Shown in pieces: positions 51,717 through 63,230 of a stretch of 64,000 nt of DNA. A program made the translations under genes and the position numbers. The notes beneath the pieces are model-generated. The model was not told where the DNA came from, ran no database searches, and was given only the letters and a program-made list of their open reading frames with translations. Within the stretch, counting starts at the first letter, position 1; each line of letters starts with the position of its first letter. The stretch comes from Morchella semilibera (Eukaryota; Ascomycota; Pezizomycetes; Pezizales; Morchellaceae), in NCBI GenBank assembly GCA_009192285.1, contig WBVU01000003.1:3999973-4063972 (forward strand), written 5' to 3'.

Positions 51717-53948
51717 TCACTGTCCCATCCTCATCCGGGCAGCCCTGAACCTACTCACCTTCCTCTTCTCACCGTCCTCATTCAGCGGCACCAGCGCGCC
51801 CTCCTCCTCGTCGTCCTCCGCCGCGACGAAGCCCCCCCTGCCGCTGTATCATCCGCGTGCGCATGCGGTGGAAACTCGGTCGCCACCTCCTGTCGATGGA
51901 TCGTGGGGTCCAGCTCATCCGGCGGCTCCACAACCGCATTCGCGTCCGGCTCCCGCTCCTTGACAAGGTCCAACACCGTGGGCTTCCCTTCCTCGCCCTC
52001 GTCCACTGCCGGGTTGATGGTCGGCGTTACGTTCTGGAATATAGACCCCGGAGCGGGCAGTGCCGGCGGCGGCGGCCTTCGCGGCCATGAACCGCGACGG
52101 CTTCCGCGCCTTCGGAGGTTCGGCGGTGGCAGCGGGCGTACCGGGCATAGTGAGACTGGCGGGCGCTCCAGCACCGACGAGGCCACCACGGACTCAGGGA
52201 CGATGCGCTCCTCCGGTGCTGGTACTGGTACTGGTGGGGCGGCGGCATTCTTCTCGGCCTTGAAGATGCTCGTCTTCTGCGTCTTTGGCGTCTGCGTCTC
52301 GCCGGCGAGCTTGATCCCTGCCTTCCGCATCTCCTCCTTCCTGAGCTCCTCCTTTCGCATCTCGTCCATTGCCAGTAGGTCCAGGAGCAGCGGGATGGCG
52401 TCCTCCCTTGTTTGCGGCGGAGGGGGGCGTCGGGAATGGTGGGAAGTCCGCTGTTGTTGTTGGGTTGCGGCCGGGACGGGCTGGTGGGGGTGTGGGTGTG
52501 GGCGCGATGTCGAGCTCTTTGGCGAAACGGACGCCTTTCTTGCCCCCGGACTTTGGCCCCTTCTCCTCCTCCTCCTCCGGGGCCACCTCCGGAATAGTAG
52601 TAGTCCCACTCCGGGCCGCCTCCGCCCGCGCCGCTATCCGCCGCTGGCAGCTCCTCCATCTCCTTCTGCAGCTCCGGCGTGATGACCTTATACGTTGCCC
52701 TGCCATAGCCGTCCTCCTCCTCGTCGTCCTCCTCGTCGTCCTCATCATCATAGTCGCTGTCGTCCTCATACCCGTAGTAGTCCCCCTCCTCGTCCAGGTT
52801 GATCTCGGCCACGACCGCGCCAATCTCCTGCATGTTGTACTTGAGCATGTCGCGGCGCAGCGCAGCGTCCTCCTCGGACTCGCCGGGCACGGCCTGCACC
52901 CAGTTCTCTGCGTCGGTCTCGGGGGCGTCGTCGACGACACGGACGCGGCCGCCGCCGCCGTCCTCGGGAGCGGAGGAGATGATTGTCAGGTCTGGGGGCT
53001 CGCAGGGGTAGAGGTCGGCGTTGGTGACGCCTTCCTTTTCGGGGGCGGGAGTGGTGACTTCGCGGAGGGGGGAGGGTTTCTTGGGTTTGTTTCCTTGTGC
53101 GGTGGGTGTCGGCGCCGGGGGTGCGGCAATGTCGACGATCCTCTCGAGGCCCTCCGTATCCACCGGCTTGACGGGCGCCGCGGGGTCATTCCCATTTACA
53201 GTTGCAGCTGCCGCGCCGTCAGTCCTCACGAAAAGGGGGGTAATGATCAAGACGACAACAACAACATACCGATGACATTATCGTCGTCGTCGAGCTCCTC
53301 GCGGATGTCCATGATTGGCAGGCCCTCCTCGGTGACGAGGTCTGGGTCGGCGAGGACGAGGAGCGACGAGAGCTTTGCCTCGCCCTTTTCGATCTGCTTT
53401 TCGACCTTTGTGATGTTTTCTTGCACGTCTTTTGGGGGTGTTAGTGGTGGTTTATCGGAGGAGGAGGAGGAGGAGAAGGGAGGGCATACAGTCGATTCTA
53501 TGGCCGACTCTTGAGAGGACCTGGCCGAGGGTGTGGCGCTTGCCGGTCTTGTCGCCGAGGAAGGACTTTATTTCTGTGGGCCGGTCAGTAATCCTGTATA
53601 TAGAGAGAATAGAGAGAATATATATAGAGAGAATAGAGAATATATATATAGAGAGAGAGAACAAACCATCCTCATCCACCAGCGTCCCCCCAAGCTCGAT
53701 CCCCACGGCCAGCTATATGCACACCTCAGCATCCCATCCCATACACACACACGAGCGAGAGCGAGAAGGGAACCCACCATGTCCTCGCGACTCGCGCCGT
53801 CCGGGAGGGCCTGCAGCTCCTCGCGCAGGCCCTCGTACTCGGCGGACAGGATCCGCCAGTGCTTGAGCGCCCTCTGCAGCTTTGCGAGCGACTCGTCGAG
53901 GCGCTGGCGGTGGCGCTCGATTGTGGGGTCTGTCGGCGGCGGCGGCAT
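51717..53948 (-). CDS. BUD27: URI/Bud27-like unconventional prefoldin, several frameshifts
   Basis: Prefoldin-family protein related to yeast Bud27 and human URI, which act in RNA-polymerase assembly and TOR-linked translation control. The 5' exons are 53948-53778, 53712-53667, 53573-53490 and 53428-53270, then 53207 downward. The prefoldin helices are 'IERHRQRLDESLAKLQRAL' and 'VQENITKVEKQIEKGEAKL', around the beta segment 'IELGGTLVDEDEIKSFLGD'. An acidic Asp/Glu region, the short 'KGVRFAKELDIAP' box, a Lys/Glu helix ('MDEMRKEELRKEEMRKAGI'), 'KARKPSRFMAAKAAA' and 'EEEGALVPLNEDGEK' follow in order, but in three different frames. At least five single-base shifts (near 52580, 52430, 52165, 52045 and 51832) separate them, mostly at C or G runs. 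It is either decayed or, more likely, affected by sequence error. Confidence 0.72.
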
Positions 53949-54256
53949 CTTGTGTTGGGTGTATATGAAAGAGAGGGAGAGGGGAGGGGGAGAATGTGAA
54001 TGTGTGAATGTGAGTGAATGAGTGAAAAGTATTCCGGTTGTGAGAACTACCAATTATTGGTAACCCTAGCCCTGTAAGACTCACTCAACGCGACATCCCC
54101 GGGCCGATCATCAGGCGTCAATCCTCAACTCCACGACTCTCACGATACCCACGATTCCACGATATTTGTTAAAGAAAGCTCACGGCCTCAGTCAAATATA
54201 CACCAATATACATATACCCATACGTTCACAGCTCTACACCTCCCCCCACCGCAAAC
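53949..54256. promoter_or_regulatory. Bidirectional promoter of BUD27 and TFB3
   Basis: A 308-bp gap between divergent start codons. It must contain both promoters. There is no clear TATA box, as expected for housekeeping genes. A repeat of GTGAATGTGT words lies next to the BUD27 start. Confidence 0.6.
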
Positions 54257-55399
54257 ATGGACCCCATGAAACGCGATGACGGTGAGTCCCCCTCCAGATC
54301 CCCCCCCTCCAGGCCCCCCCAGCTAACCCTCCCCCCCAGACGAAAACTGCCCCGTCTGCAAGTCCTCACGGTACCTCAACCCCAGCATCAAATTCCTCAT
54401 GTCCCCCATCTGCTACCACAAAATGTGCGAGTCGTGCGTCGACCGCATCTTCACGCAGGGCCCGGCCCCCTGCCCCGTCATCGGCTGCGGCAAGACGCTC
54501 CGCAAGAACAAGTTCCGCAAGCAGACGTTCGAGGACGTGACGGTGGAGCGCGAGGTCGACGTGCGCAAGCGCATCGCAAAGACCTTCAACAAGCGGCGCG
54601 ACGACTTCGACACCCTGCTCGAGTACAACAACTACCTCGAGGAGGTGGAGGAGATGACGTTCAACCTCGTGAGCGGCGTGGACGTGGCGGCGACGGAGGC
54701 GAAGCTGCAGGCGTACGAGGCGGCCAACAAGGAGCTGATCACGGCGAATGCGGCCAGGGCCGCGGCGGAGATGCAGGCTGCTGCGGCGGCGGGGAGGCAG
54801 GAGGCTGAGGCTGCCAGGCTGGCGAGGGAGTTTGCGGCGAGGGAGGCGGAGGAGGAGCGGAGGGAGGCGGAGGAGATCAAGAGGAGGACGCTGGACGCGC
54901 TGGCCAGCGGAGACCAGGACGCGGTAAAGGTCATTCAGGATGTGCAGTTGAAGCAGTCGGGGGAGAGGAAGAGGAGGCAGGCGGAGGCGCAGATGAAGCT
55001 GAGGCTGCTGAGTGAGGGGCGGAACATACTCAAGAGCTCGCTGCTCGCGGGGAGCAGGAGGAAGGTGGAGGAGGAGAAGCCGTTTGATCCCTTGGACGGG
55101 CTGACGGATAGGAGCGAGTTCTACGTGGTGCAGGACCACTACGAGAATGGGTGTGTATATTCTATTCGGTCCGTGTGTGTAGGACGATTGACTGACTGTG
55201 GACTAGATGGCTGGACAATGCGCGGAAGGATGTGGCCACTCAGGCGGGCGGCTACTTGGTGGGCGAGTACTGCGGGCGCTCGCTGTTTGAGGCCTTCTCG
55301 GGGCTCACATTCTTCATTGACGAGGACGCCGAGAAGAAGGACGACGAGATGAGGGCGCCCACATTAACGGACCTGATGGTGGTGGATGCGGTTTCGTAG
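54257..55399 (+). CDS. TFB3: TFIIH CAK-assembly subunit Tfb3/MAT1
   Basis: RING-finger subunit that tethers the CDK7/Kin28-cyclin H kinase to core TFIIH. Inferred exons are 54257-54281, 54340-55150 and 55207-55399, giving 342 residues. A C3HC4 RING starts directly at the first splice: 'ENCPVCKSSRYLNPSIKFL', 'CYHKMCESCVDRIF' and 'PCPVIGCGKTLRKNKF'. 'TFEDVTVEREVDVRKRIAKT' and 'NLVSGVDVAATEAKLQAYEA' are typical MAT1 segments, followed by a long Ala/Glu coiled coil and a C-terminal domain ending 'GYLVGEYCGRSLFEAFSGL'. It is unbroken throughout, in contrast to its neighbours on both sides. The codons are strongly G/C-ending. Confidence 0.95.
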
Positions 55400-55751
55400 A
55401 GAGGGCATAGTAGAGAGTAATTTTGTATATTTAATAATAATTATAGTGTGATGATCATGAGTTTAATTGTTGGCTGTGGTTACATGTAGTTTGGGGTAAT
55501 GATTGAATGGGGGGTTTTTTATATGGAGAGGGTCAAACATCAAACGACGGCTTTTGAGTAAAAATACATTCGGGCCCACAAAATACAAATTGACCAGAAG
55601 AGAACAAGAAGAACAAGAAGAAGAAGAGAAGAAGAGAAGAAGAGAAGAAGAGGAAGAAGAAGAATATAAAAAGAAGCCCGCAAACCGAAATTGATTGCGC
55701 CCTCTAAAAAAACACACACCCACAACCTAAAAATACACCCCCTCCCCCAAT
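55400..55751. other. Convergent 3' intergenic region
   Basis: No gene is seen. A purine-only GAA/AAG tract runs from about 55605 to 55665, and a TACATGTA word is at 55481-55488. Confidence 0.5.
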
Positions 55752-56604
55752 CTACCTCAAACTCAGCTCCCCCAGCACCTCCCCCGGCGGCGCAGCCCCC
55801 TCCAACAACCACCCCACCACCCCCCTCCCCGCCTCCCCCAACGCCAACGCCGCCCTCCAAACCGCAACCCCCCCCCTCCCCGCCCCCCTCCGCACCAACC
55901 TCTCCGCAAGCTGCGCCCCGCCTCCCCCACCGCTCCACACAACCCTCAAACACTCCTCATCGGCACACACGCCCTCCACGGCCAGCAGCGCGGCCAGCCA
56001 CTGTCCTCCTCCCGCGGCCGCAGCGCCTCCAGCAGCGCCCACTGCAGCTCCTCCGCCGCCGCCCCCGCCCCCCCGCCGCGCTCCACAAGCGCAGCCAAAC
56101 AGCGGGCCAGGTCCTTCGGCGCCCACCAAGCGCAGCATGCGAGACAAGGCGCAGCGGCAGTGCCGCGCCATCAGCGCACATCCGCGCGTTACCGCGCCTC
56201 GTACCGGGCCAGCAGGCGGATGGTGAAAGAAGCGGCGGCGGAACACTGCTGAGGCCCGCCGCCGCCGGCGGAGGCGAGGACGAGAGGCGCAGGCAGTGCA
56301 CTGCAGGTGCGCGCGGCGTGAGCGTGTGTGTCAGTGCAGGCTGGCGGCGGCGAGCGCGGGGCGCATACCCGTGTGGGTGAGATTGCGGTAGAGGATCTCG
56401 GGGGGGAGGGACTCGGAAGCGGGAGAGGGGGCGGGTTGGCTGGTTTGGCGGGCCGTGCCGGTGGTGGTTTGGGTTTTGTGGTGGTGGCGGAGCTGGGGCG
56501 GCGAGAGGTGAGGACGGGGGTCGTGGAGGTGCTGGTGGGGCCGGGGGGAGCGTGTTTGGGGTCTGGAGAGGGCGATAGGAGGAGGAAACCCGCCGCCGGC
56601 GCAA
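55752..56604 (-). CDS. Unidentified GC-rich gene, broken frame
   Basis: I do not recognise the product. Coding-like blocks on the minus strand appear in succession but in different frames: a Pro/Thr-rich leader, 'PPEILYRNLTHT' just before a GTATGC donor (about 56370), 'SAAASFTIRLLARYEAR' (about 56190-56240), 'KDLARCLAALVERGG' (about 56075-56120), 'QWLAALLAVEGVCADEECL' (about 55945-56005) and a C terminus ending 'PPGEVLGELSLR' at the stop at 55752. The helical, Leu/Ala-rich texture suggests an alpha-solenoid-like protein. Each junction can be bridged by one intron or one added base, usually next to a C or G run. The exact start and exon limits are uncertain. The start coordinate given is the upstream limit of open sequence rather than a proven start codon. 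Confidence 0.45.
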
Positions 56605-58725
56605 TGGGTCGAGGAGAGGAATGGTGGTAATGGATAATAGGGTTTAGCTTTTTTTCTTCTCTCTGGTATTCGCTGGGTGGTATATATATAATTATTTACA
56701 TTACTTATTCGTTTGGTGTGGCTCTGGGCCTGTTGTTATAAAAAACACATTCTGACTCTTTGGGAAGCAAAAACAGAAATACTCTAACCCGTAAATGTGA
56801 ATTGTTCTTAACCAGGCGTAACCACCGGTAGTATAGTAGTAGATCACAAACTATCACTCGCCTGCACCTACCTACCTGTAATACGTGACCCCCCTCCCCC
56901 AGGAGTACGCCCGGAGAATAAAGGCAAGGCTTTCTTTAGGCCAGGGCAAGAACTTCCCTGACATCCGCGGCTGGTTCTAACTGCGGTAGCGGGAAATGCT
57001 GTGTCTGTCGGGTCGGTGTTGGGGTTGGGGTGTGTAGCCGCCGGTGTTTCTTGCTGTCGGTTTGGGGTTGTACGCGGTGGTTGGGGGATGGTTGGGATGG
57101 AGTTTATGGTAGGGGGTGTGGTGTGGGATGGGGGTGCGGATAGCGAGAGTTGAGATAAGGTAGTCTCGTTTCCCAGACCCAATCGTATTTCTTTATGTGG
57201 GTGCAGACTACATTTAATATACATGAAGTGCACATCTCCAACCACACCAAAATAGGATGGGGCACGAGACTAGCGATAAGGATGGCGGCGGTGGGTCCGT
57301 GGTAGTTAAAAAAATAATTAAATTGATAAAAAAAAAAGCCTGGCAACAAAAGACTATGTGAGTGAGTTCTCATCCCTCAAGAGCGTCGCTACCATGTTGG
57401 GCATTCTCATCACTGCTCCCACCAGGAGTTGAACCTGTCGTGGTCATATGACGAGGCCCAGTGTATTACCACTAGGCCACGCCACGGTGCTTTCCGTTGT
57501 GCCGTTGTGGTTTATGGGCCCGAAAGGTCCTTTCCTTGGCGGCGCATCAAAACCCGTGAGCTGGCGGGAATTGGGGGGGAGGCCGAAGGCCGCCATATGA
57601 AATGTCTAACTGGCAGGAATGGGAATTGGGGGGAGCGAAGGCCCCCATAAATATGTACTTACCTACCATAGAGAGAGCTATCTAGAGGATTAAGACTTAC
57701 ACAACTCGCGGTCGCGGGGTGGTAACCCCAGTCTACATATACCTACTTAATTAGGTGCCTACAGTCCGCCCGTCCGTAGACTATTCGTCCATGGGAGGGT
57801 GGCGGGTGGGGGTTTGGTTTCGGTATCGGGCGGGCGGGTGGGGTGGGGTGGGGTGGGTGGGGTGGGGCCTGGCGGCGGGGGTGCAGCTGGGTACATACAT
57901 CACACATACATCACACTACATAGAAACGGGCTCTAGATTCCCGGCGGGCGTACGTGCGGCAGGGCTGTAGTGATCAAGACAAGGGCTGTTTCTCGTTCCG
58001 GATCTTACCGCGGGTTGGATTCGACTGAGTTTTGGTGTATTGGGACAAGGTATGTACCTACATGTATGTAACGTGACACACGGCCGGGCCGAGTGATGGG
58101 TTGTGATTGTATACACTAGGGCAGAGCACCCAGGGTGCCAGAAAGTGATGCACATACGGTGGCTTCATGACATGTTGTTGGGTTGTTTTGTGATAAAGCA
58201 CCAAATGAATCTCTTCCGGATCCTCTTACACCGCCGGTATATATGCTTTACTGCCGGGTTCGGGCCGGGCAGGGTCGGGTTGATTGATCGAGCCTTACTT
58301 AACCTGCCGCGCGGTCTTCAATATCGCCCGTATTAACTTAACGTTAACTGTTCAGCTTGGGGGGGGGGGGGTCGGTGGTTCTTATTGCAATATAACATTC
58401 ATTGACCTAGCCGCTTTTCTATATACGTAGGTTCTATTACACTCCGGGCTTTATCTACAATAGCAAGGTGGCGGGCCGGGATGGAGTACGCTCGCGATCG
58501 GGGAGGGTTCAGATCCTTATTGGAAGGGTATGGCCCCGGGCGCTTTCTTCCTAGGTTGAGGTGGCTCCAATTAACCTGGAGTTCATAGACAATATGTATC
58601 ACCACAGAGAATTAAATCAATAAAAATAACTCCAAACCATACTGATCTTCAACCCCCATGTGGACGGAAATTCATTTGGTTACTATAAACAAGATCACTA
58701 CACTCTTCTAGGCGGCCATTATGCT
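56605..58725. other. Gene-free subtelomere-like region, part 1
   Basis: No protein gene is recognised. It contains the tRNA-like element at 57415-57491, a G-rich GTGGG repeat at about 57836-57868 (quadruplex-prone), a G-run near 58360 and a TACATGTA word at 58059-58066. Confidence 0.5.
57415..57491 (-). other. tRNA-like / Pol III promoter element (degenerate)
   Basis: On the minus strand 'TGGCCTAGTGG' matches an internal box A, and 'GGTTCAACTCC' about 43 nt downstream matches box B with one difference. A T-loop hairpin is possible. The would-be acceptor arms (CGTGGCG and TGGGAGC) do not pair and no normal anticodon arm forms. It is therefore not a functional tRNA. T-rich runs that could end Pol III transcription lie downstream (A-runs at about 57307-57340 on the plus strand). 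It could be a decayed tRNA or a SINE head. Confidence 0.45.
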
Positions 58726-59181
58726 ATGCAGTCCATAGTCCGTCCAGTCCGTCCAAAAGGTTGACGTCGTCGGACTGGCTTGGCTGAAAAACCGCGGTCG
58801 ACTGCAGTCCCATGCAGTCCATAGTCCGTCCAAAGACCTGTCTTGGCAGTCCCATGCAGTCCATAGTCCACCAGCCCGTCCACTCTCCGGACGGACTGTG
58901 GACCTGACCAAAGTCACGGCACTACCGTTGGTGGTCCAGTCCAATTGTGGTCGATTGCAGTCGACTGTGCCAAGCCGAGCGGTCCAAAAACTGGACGGAC
59001 TGCGTGACCAAGACCGTCCAAAGGTGGACGGGCTGGGAGGACTATGGACTGCATGAGACTGCCAAGACAGTCCGTCCAAAGACTGGACGGACTATGGACT
59101 GCATGGGACTGCGGTGGACCTCCGGCCAAGACCGGCGGCCAAAAGTGGGCGGACTGGAAGGACTACGGACTTAGTCTGCAT
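58726..59181. repeat. Fold-back element with nested inverted repeats
   Basis: The 455-bp region is built from copies of a roughly 25-bp unit containing ATGCAGTCCATAGTCCGTCC. The unit is in one orientation to about 58870 and in the opposite orientation from about 58985. The outermost copies (58726-58755 and about 59148-59181) are imperfect inverted repeats, so the whole region can form a long hairpin. There is no coding capacity. It resembles a fold-back/MITE-type element. Confidence 0.7.
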
Positions 59182-59423
59182 GCTCTACCACCCCATAAAA
59201 TGCACCGCAAATGACGTATCGATAAATGTATCACGGTTGCCAAAGCTCCCATCTTGTATGTACGTATGGTATATGCATCGGCGAATGCATCCCAGTCTCA
59301 TTCGACGATTTTGTTGATACTCTAACATCTCATCTCATATACCATCAGTTGCCCGGTAGATGACGAATTTCCCAGTCATGTCATATTACTGATGATAACT
59401 CTGTATTTGGATACAGTCATGAG

Positions 59424-59740
59424 CCGGCCCGAGTCAGGCCGACATATAGGCTCAGGCTGGCTCGGCCCATAGGAGCCGTGATCAGAGGCTCGTAAGCTAA
59501 CTAGCTCGAGCCGGTGGTCAATGGTAAGAAGAGACAGGTTATCCTCTTACCTGACGTATCAAAACGGCAGAAGGGGCTTCATCCCGATATCCTCGAGGTA
59601 GGTAGAACTGCCCTTTCGCCCGTTTCGTGGCTCTGGGGCATAGCAGGACACATGTCATTAAGGCTCAAGCCTGGGAGAAAAGGGCTCAAGCCAGCCCAGG
59701 TTCGCCCGAAAGCTCGAGCCGGCTCGGCTCATGGACCACA
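59424..59740. repeat. GAGCC/GGCTC-rich inverted-repeat region
   Basis: The ends read CATGAGCCG (about 59428) and its complement CGGCTCATG (about 59724-59732), with many GAGCC, GGCTC and GGCTGGCTC words between, in both orientations. This suggests a degenerate fold-back element. The match between arms is only partial. Confidence 0.4.
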
Positions 59741-62700
59741 CTAGTCCCAGGCCTAAGATAGGGCCAGCCGAATTCTTAGGTTATGAATACTTGGCCCAGT
59801 CATTAATTAAGCAGAGGCTGGACCCTGCCGGATAACTGTGTATTGAATGAAAGGAACGTATAGTCCTCACAGCTACCTTATACTCCCGCTGATTAGCAGC
59901 TGCAGGTAAACCCCCAGGGCCAGGAAACATAGCTAGGTCTGTGATCACTGTCCCATGGATATTCGGGATAACGCAGGTTTCTTTAATATGCTTATAACTA
60001 CATAGGCGGGGCCGGGGCCGACCCAAGTGGGTTGGACGTACCGGATGGCTTGATTTGAGCCCGGTTGACCCATTGGAAGACCTGTGTTGCTTACAACCTC
60101 CCCGAGTCCCTTGATCACCACGTTATTATTAATAGGGTAGGAAGGGAGACAGAGGATGCACTGAGTTGACGCTTGTCCGGTTTTTTTCTTTTTCTTTTTT
60201 AGGGTTCGGGGTGCTTCACAGCCTCGATCGATTGGCGAGTCTCCGTGTATGGACCAAGGTGTACATGTAACGTAGGTCTATGTATAGAACTCTATATAGC
60301 GCACACCCACAGCTATGCATGCCCAGTCGGAAAATATCGTCAGCACAAGTTGTCTAGAAGCCCACTTGTGCTTCAGAAGAAGGCTATCCTGGCCGCCTGT
60401 TTGGCGGAACCGTTGAGTCGCAATTCGAGCCACATACGCAGGCAGATCGACGTCGATCACATAGATCCAGCCAATAAGTGCCATGTAACACAACTACATG
60501 GGACAGCTAGCTGCGAGTGATATCTCATGAATATACATACACGGGACGTCGACCAGGGTTGCGAAATGGCACTTGACTGACCACCCACCCGCCAGGAGAC
60601 GGTTCAGGCTGGATTGATTATAAAGGCCGTGTTTTTACTCGGCCCCCCGTGTTTAGGATTAGGAGAGAGCACTCGTAGAGTGTCTTAGAGGGAATGGCGA
60701 CGGATATATACATATGTAATCAGTGTGACACAAACTACACCACAAGGGTTACGTCACTGTCGAGTGAGATCAGTGTTCAGAATCTAAGCAGCATATCTTC
60801 TAAGCTTGTGTCTTCTTTTTGAAACATCGTATCGTATATACTCTACTCTACACGGGAGCCGGCCCTTATTAAAACACCCTTCTCCATTGGCCTCCCCTTT
60901 GTGTTGGTCATCGCACTCGGTATAACATGCCCTGCAGATCTTAATTGATGACGGGAGATAAGGCCAGGGACTCGATCCAGCTATGGGAAATACAGGAAGG
61001 GAGTGAGTGAGTGAGTGCCCCGCCCCCATGCAAGGCTGGGTTAATGTTTACATGTATTGATCAATGGCCGGAAGATTTACAACCATTTATAAGCTTTAGG
61101 CGGTTGCACTGGGCTATCGATCCAAAACACCGAGATAAACATCAATGTCCGGAGAAGGTTATTCAGGGCAGATATCGGCACTTATCCTTAATTCGGGCTC
61201 TCTCATTTGTGGGTCGCATCATCTTATCTCCCTGGGTTCCTATGTATTGAGGGCCGGGGAGCCTGGGGACTAGGGCTATCCCTGAATACGATTGCCACCG
61301 TTCATGTACGTTAAAGTAAGCTCACATACGCATATCCTCGCTCCTCAACCGATTACTATTGTTTAAACAGCGTTTACGCGTGTGTATGTAGTTTCTAACT
61401 AGTTAGGGCTTGCGCTAGGGCTTTGGAAAACCGTCTACCAGTTCGCTGAGTAATCGGGTTTTAGATAATATCGACTACATAAAGCACTTACAAATACGAC
61501 CAATTCCACTGCTAACAACATATCGCGATCGATCGTTCATGGGCCGGGGCCAAGATATATATGCGCAGGTGCTCTACCCACGTGAATCCGGCCGGGGCTC
61601 CTCGTTACACTATGTATGTATGCTCTCCTCTGCATCTCATCTCGGTCGGTCCAATTTACAAAGTTTACACTCAACCTCCTCCTGGCGCTGGCGCACGGAC
61701 CCAACACTACGGGTCATACATACATACTCCAGAGGCTTAATTGAAACAGAGTATTATAAGAGGCGGGTGTATTAGAATTATAATAGAAAGTCTCCAATCA
61801 CTGGTGGGTCAAGGAGCACGTGTTTTTTTTCTCATGAACAACCCCCGGTATGTATTTGCACAACAAGCACTTTGCTCTTAGTCAGAGTACAAGGCATGGA
61901 CATGGAATTGTCCCGGTCGTTGTGATTGGTTGGTGGTGCTTCTTTGGGGGGAGTATATCCTTGCCTTTGCCTGGCCTGGTTGTGTCTGTTAATTCTCCCG
62001 GCATGAACAGCGCAGAAAAGAAAAAGCCAAAGGCAAAAACAAAAAAAACAAATGCCAGAAAGAGCTGTTGCCTGGTAGTCACGAACATGCTAAAAAAGGG
62101 CGGAAACATCGGGAATCTCGTGGTTTTGGGGATATTACAATGTATTAATATCGATTCCCCGGCCCGGCTATGCAGAATACACATGCGCAACACCAAACAC
62201 GGTGCCGAAGCTGTCGTAATTTCAACTTTACTGAGACAGATAACCCTCCCGCTCAGAACGCCGGGAAATGCGGACCTTTGTCTGACTGAGTAAGCAACCA
62301 CATGGCCTATTTCCGCTCCAGTCCGGCCTACATAGCGCAGCTCCAGCTCTAAGCTTGTTATTGTTATATACATTGGCTACCTATAACAAACTAACCGCGA
62401 CTGAACTGCCGCAAGATTTGGTGAGAGGCGGTAGTTAGATCTGTTCCACGCGACGGAGGGGTTCGATCTCAACGTCGTCCTTAACTCCGCAAAACAGTGG
62501 TAAACCAGCGGTTGGGTGAAGACATGAAAGAGGACCAAAAAAAAAAAAAAAAAAAAACCGGGGTAACCCCACAAACAAGCACTCGGTCTGAATCTTAGGG
62601 GGGCCAGCCGATCTGATCGTCTTTCCCACCGTACCCAGCATATGCAGTAGGCCCGGGGCTTGGATAAGTAAAGGAGCATGTGTACCGCCGAGGTAGGTAC

Positions 62701-63229
62701 TCTGGATACTAGCTCTCTTGCCTACATACATGTACCTTATTCCTACGGATGAGAACCGAAGATTGCCGGGGGAGGAAGAGGGGCGGGGGCGGGGCGGGGG
62801 GCAGGGCAGAAAACCACAAGCTAGGGGATGATCAACGTCTTTCTTAATGAGATATGGACATGGTGGTTTATTTCCCCCTAGGGTTAGGGCTTCATAAATA
62901 CTCACTCGCCCCGAAATTTTTGAGACAGATCATTGTGTTGTCTCCGCCGTGAGACCTTTGACCTGGTCCTGGCCCTCCCAACATATCTTGGTACCTATGT
63001 ATGTACTCTATCTCAACGACCATCTTACTGGCACATTCAAAGGTCTCATTCATCTCACGTACGTACATGGTAATGTATCTCCTCTCCACACACCGCATTC
63101 CTGAGTACACGAGCGCCGTGACTAATTATAAGTGGTCTAGCTGAGTACATGTACCTACTCAACACCAAAGTACCCCGCGTGACCCCACGTCCCAGAACCT
63201 AAACCTAAAATAATTACATGTACCTAGGG
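59741..63229. other. Gene-free subtelomere-like region, part 2
   Basis: No gene is recognised in 3.5 kb. There are five TACATGTA words (60262, 61049, 62727, 63146, 63215), a long A-run at about 62537-62556 and a GGGGCGG stretch at about 62780-62810. Short open frames lack coding character. Confidence 0.5.
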
Positions 63230-63230
63230 N
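63230..63230. other. Single undetermined base (N)
   Basis: The only ambiguous base in the window, placed exactly at the left edge of the telomere-like array. It may mark a join between two sequence pieces. Confidence 0.9.

Noticed and set aside
52060-53514. Long open frames on the plus strand opposite the URI gene
   Set aside because: They are antisense shadows of a GC-rich gene: low-complexity Val/Gly/Leu and Arg/Ser-rich translations with no domain.
54366-55139. 257-codon minus-strand frame opposite TFB3
   Set aside because: Leu/Arg/His-rich shadow of the TFB3 coding strand caused by G/C-ending codons.
57415-57491. Functional tRNA gene
   Set aside because: The acceptor ends do not pair and no standard anticodon arm forms despite good box A and B.
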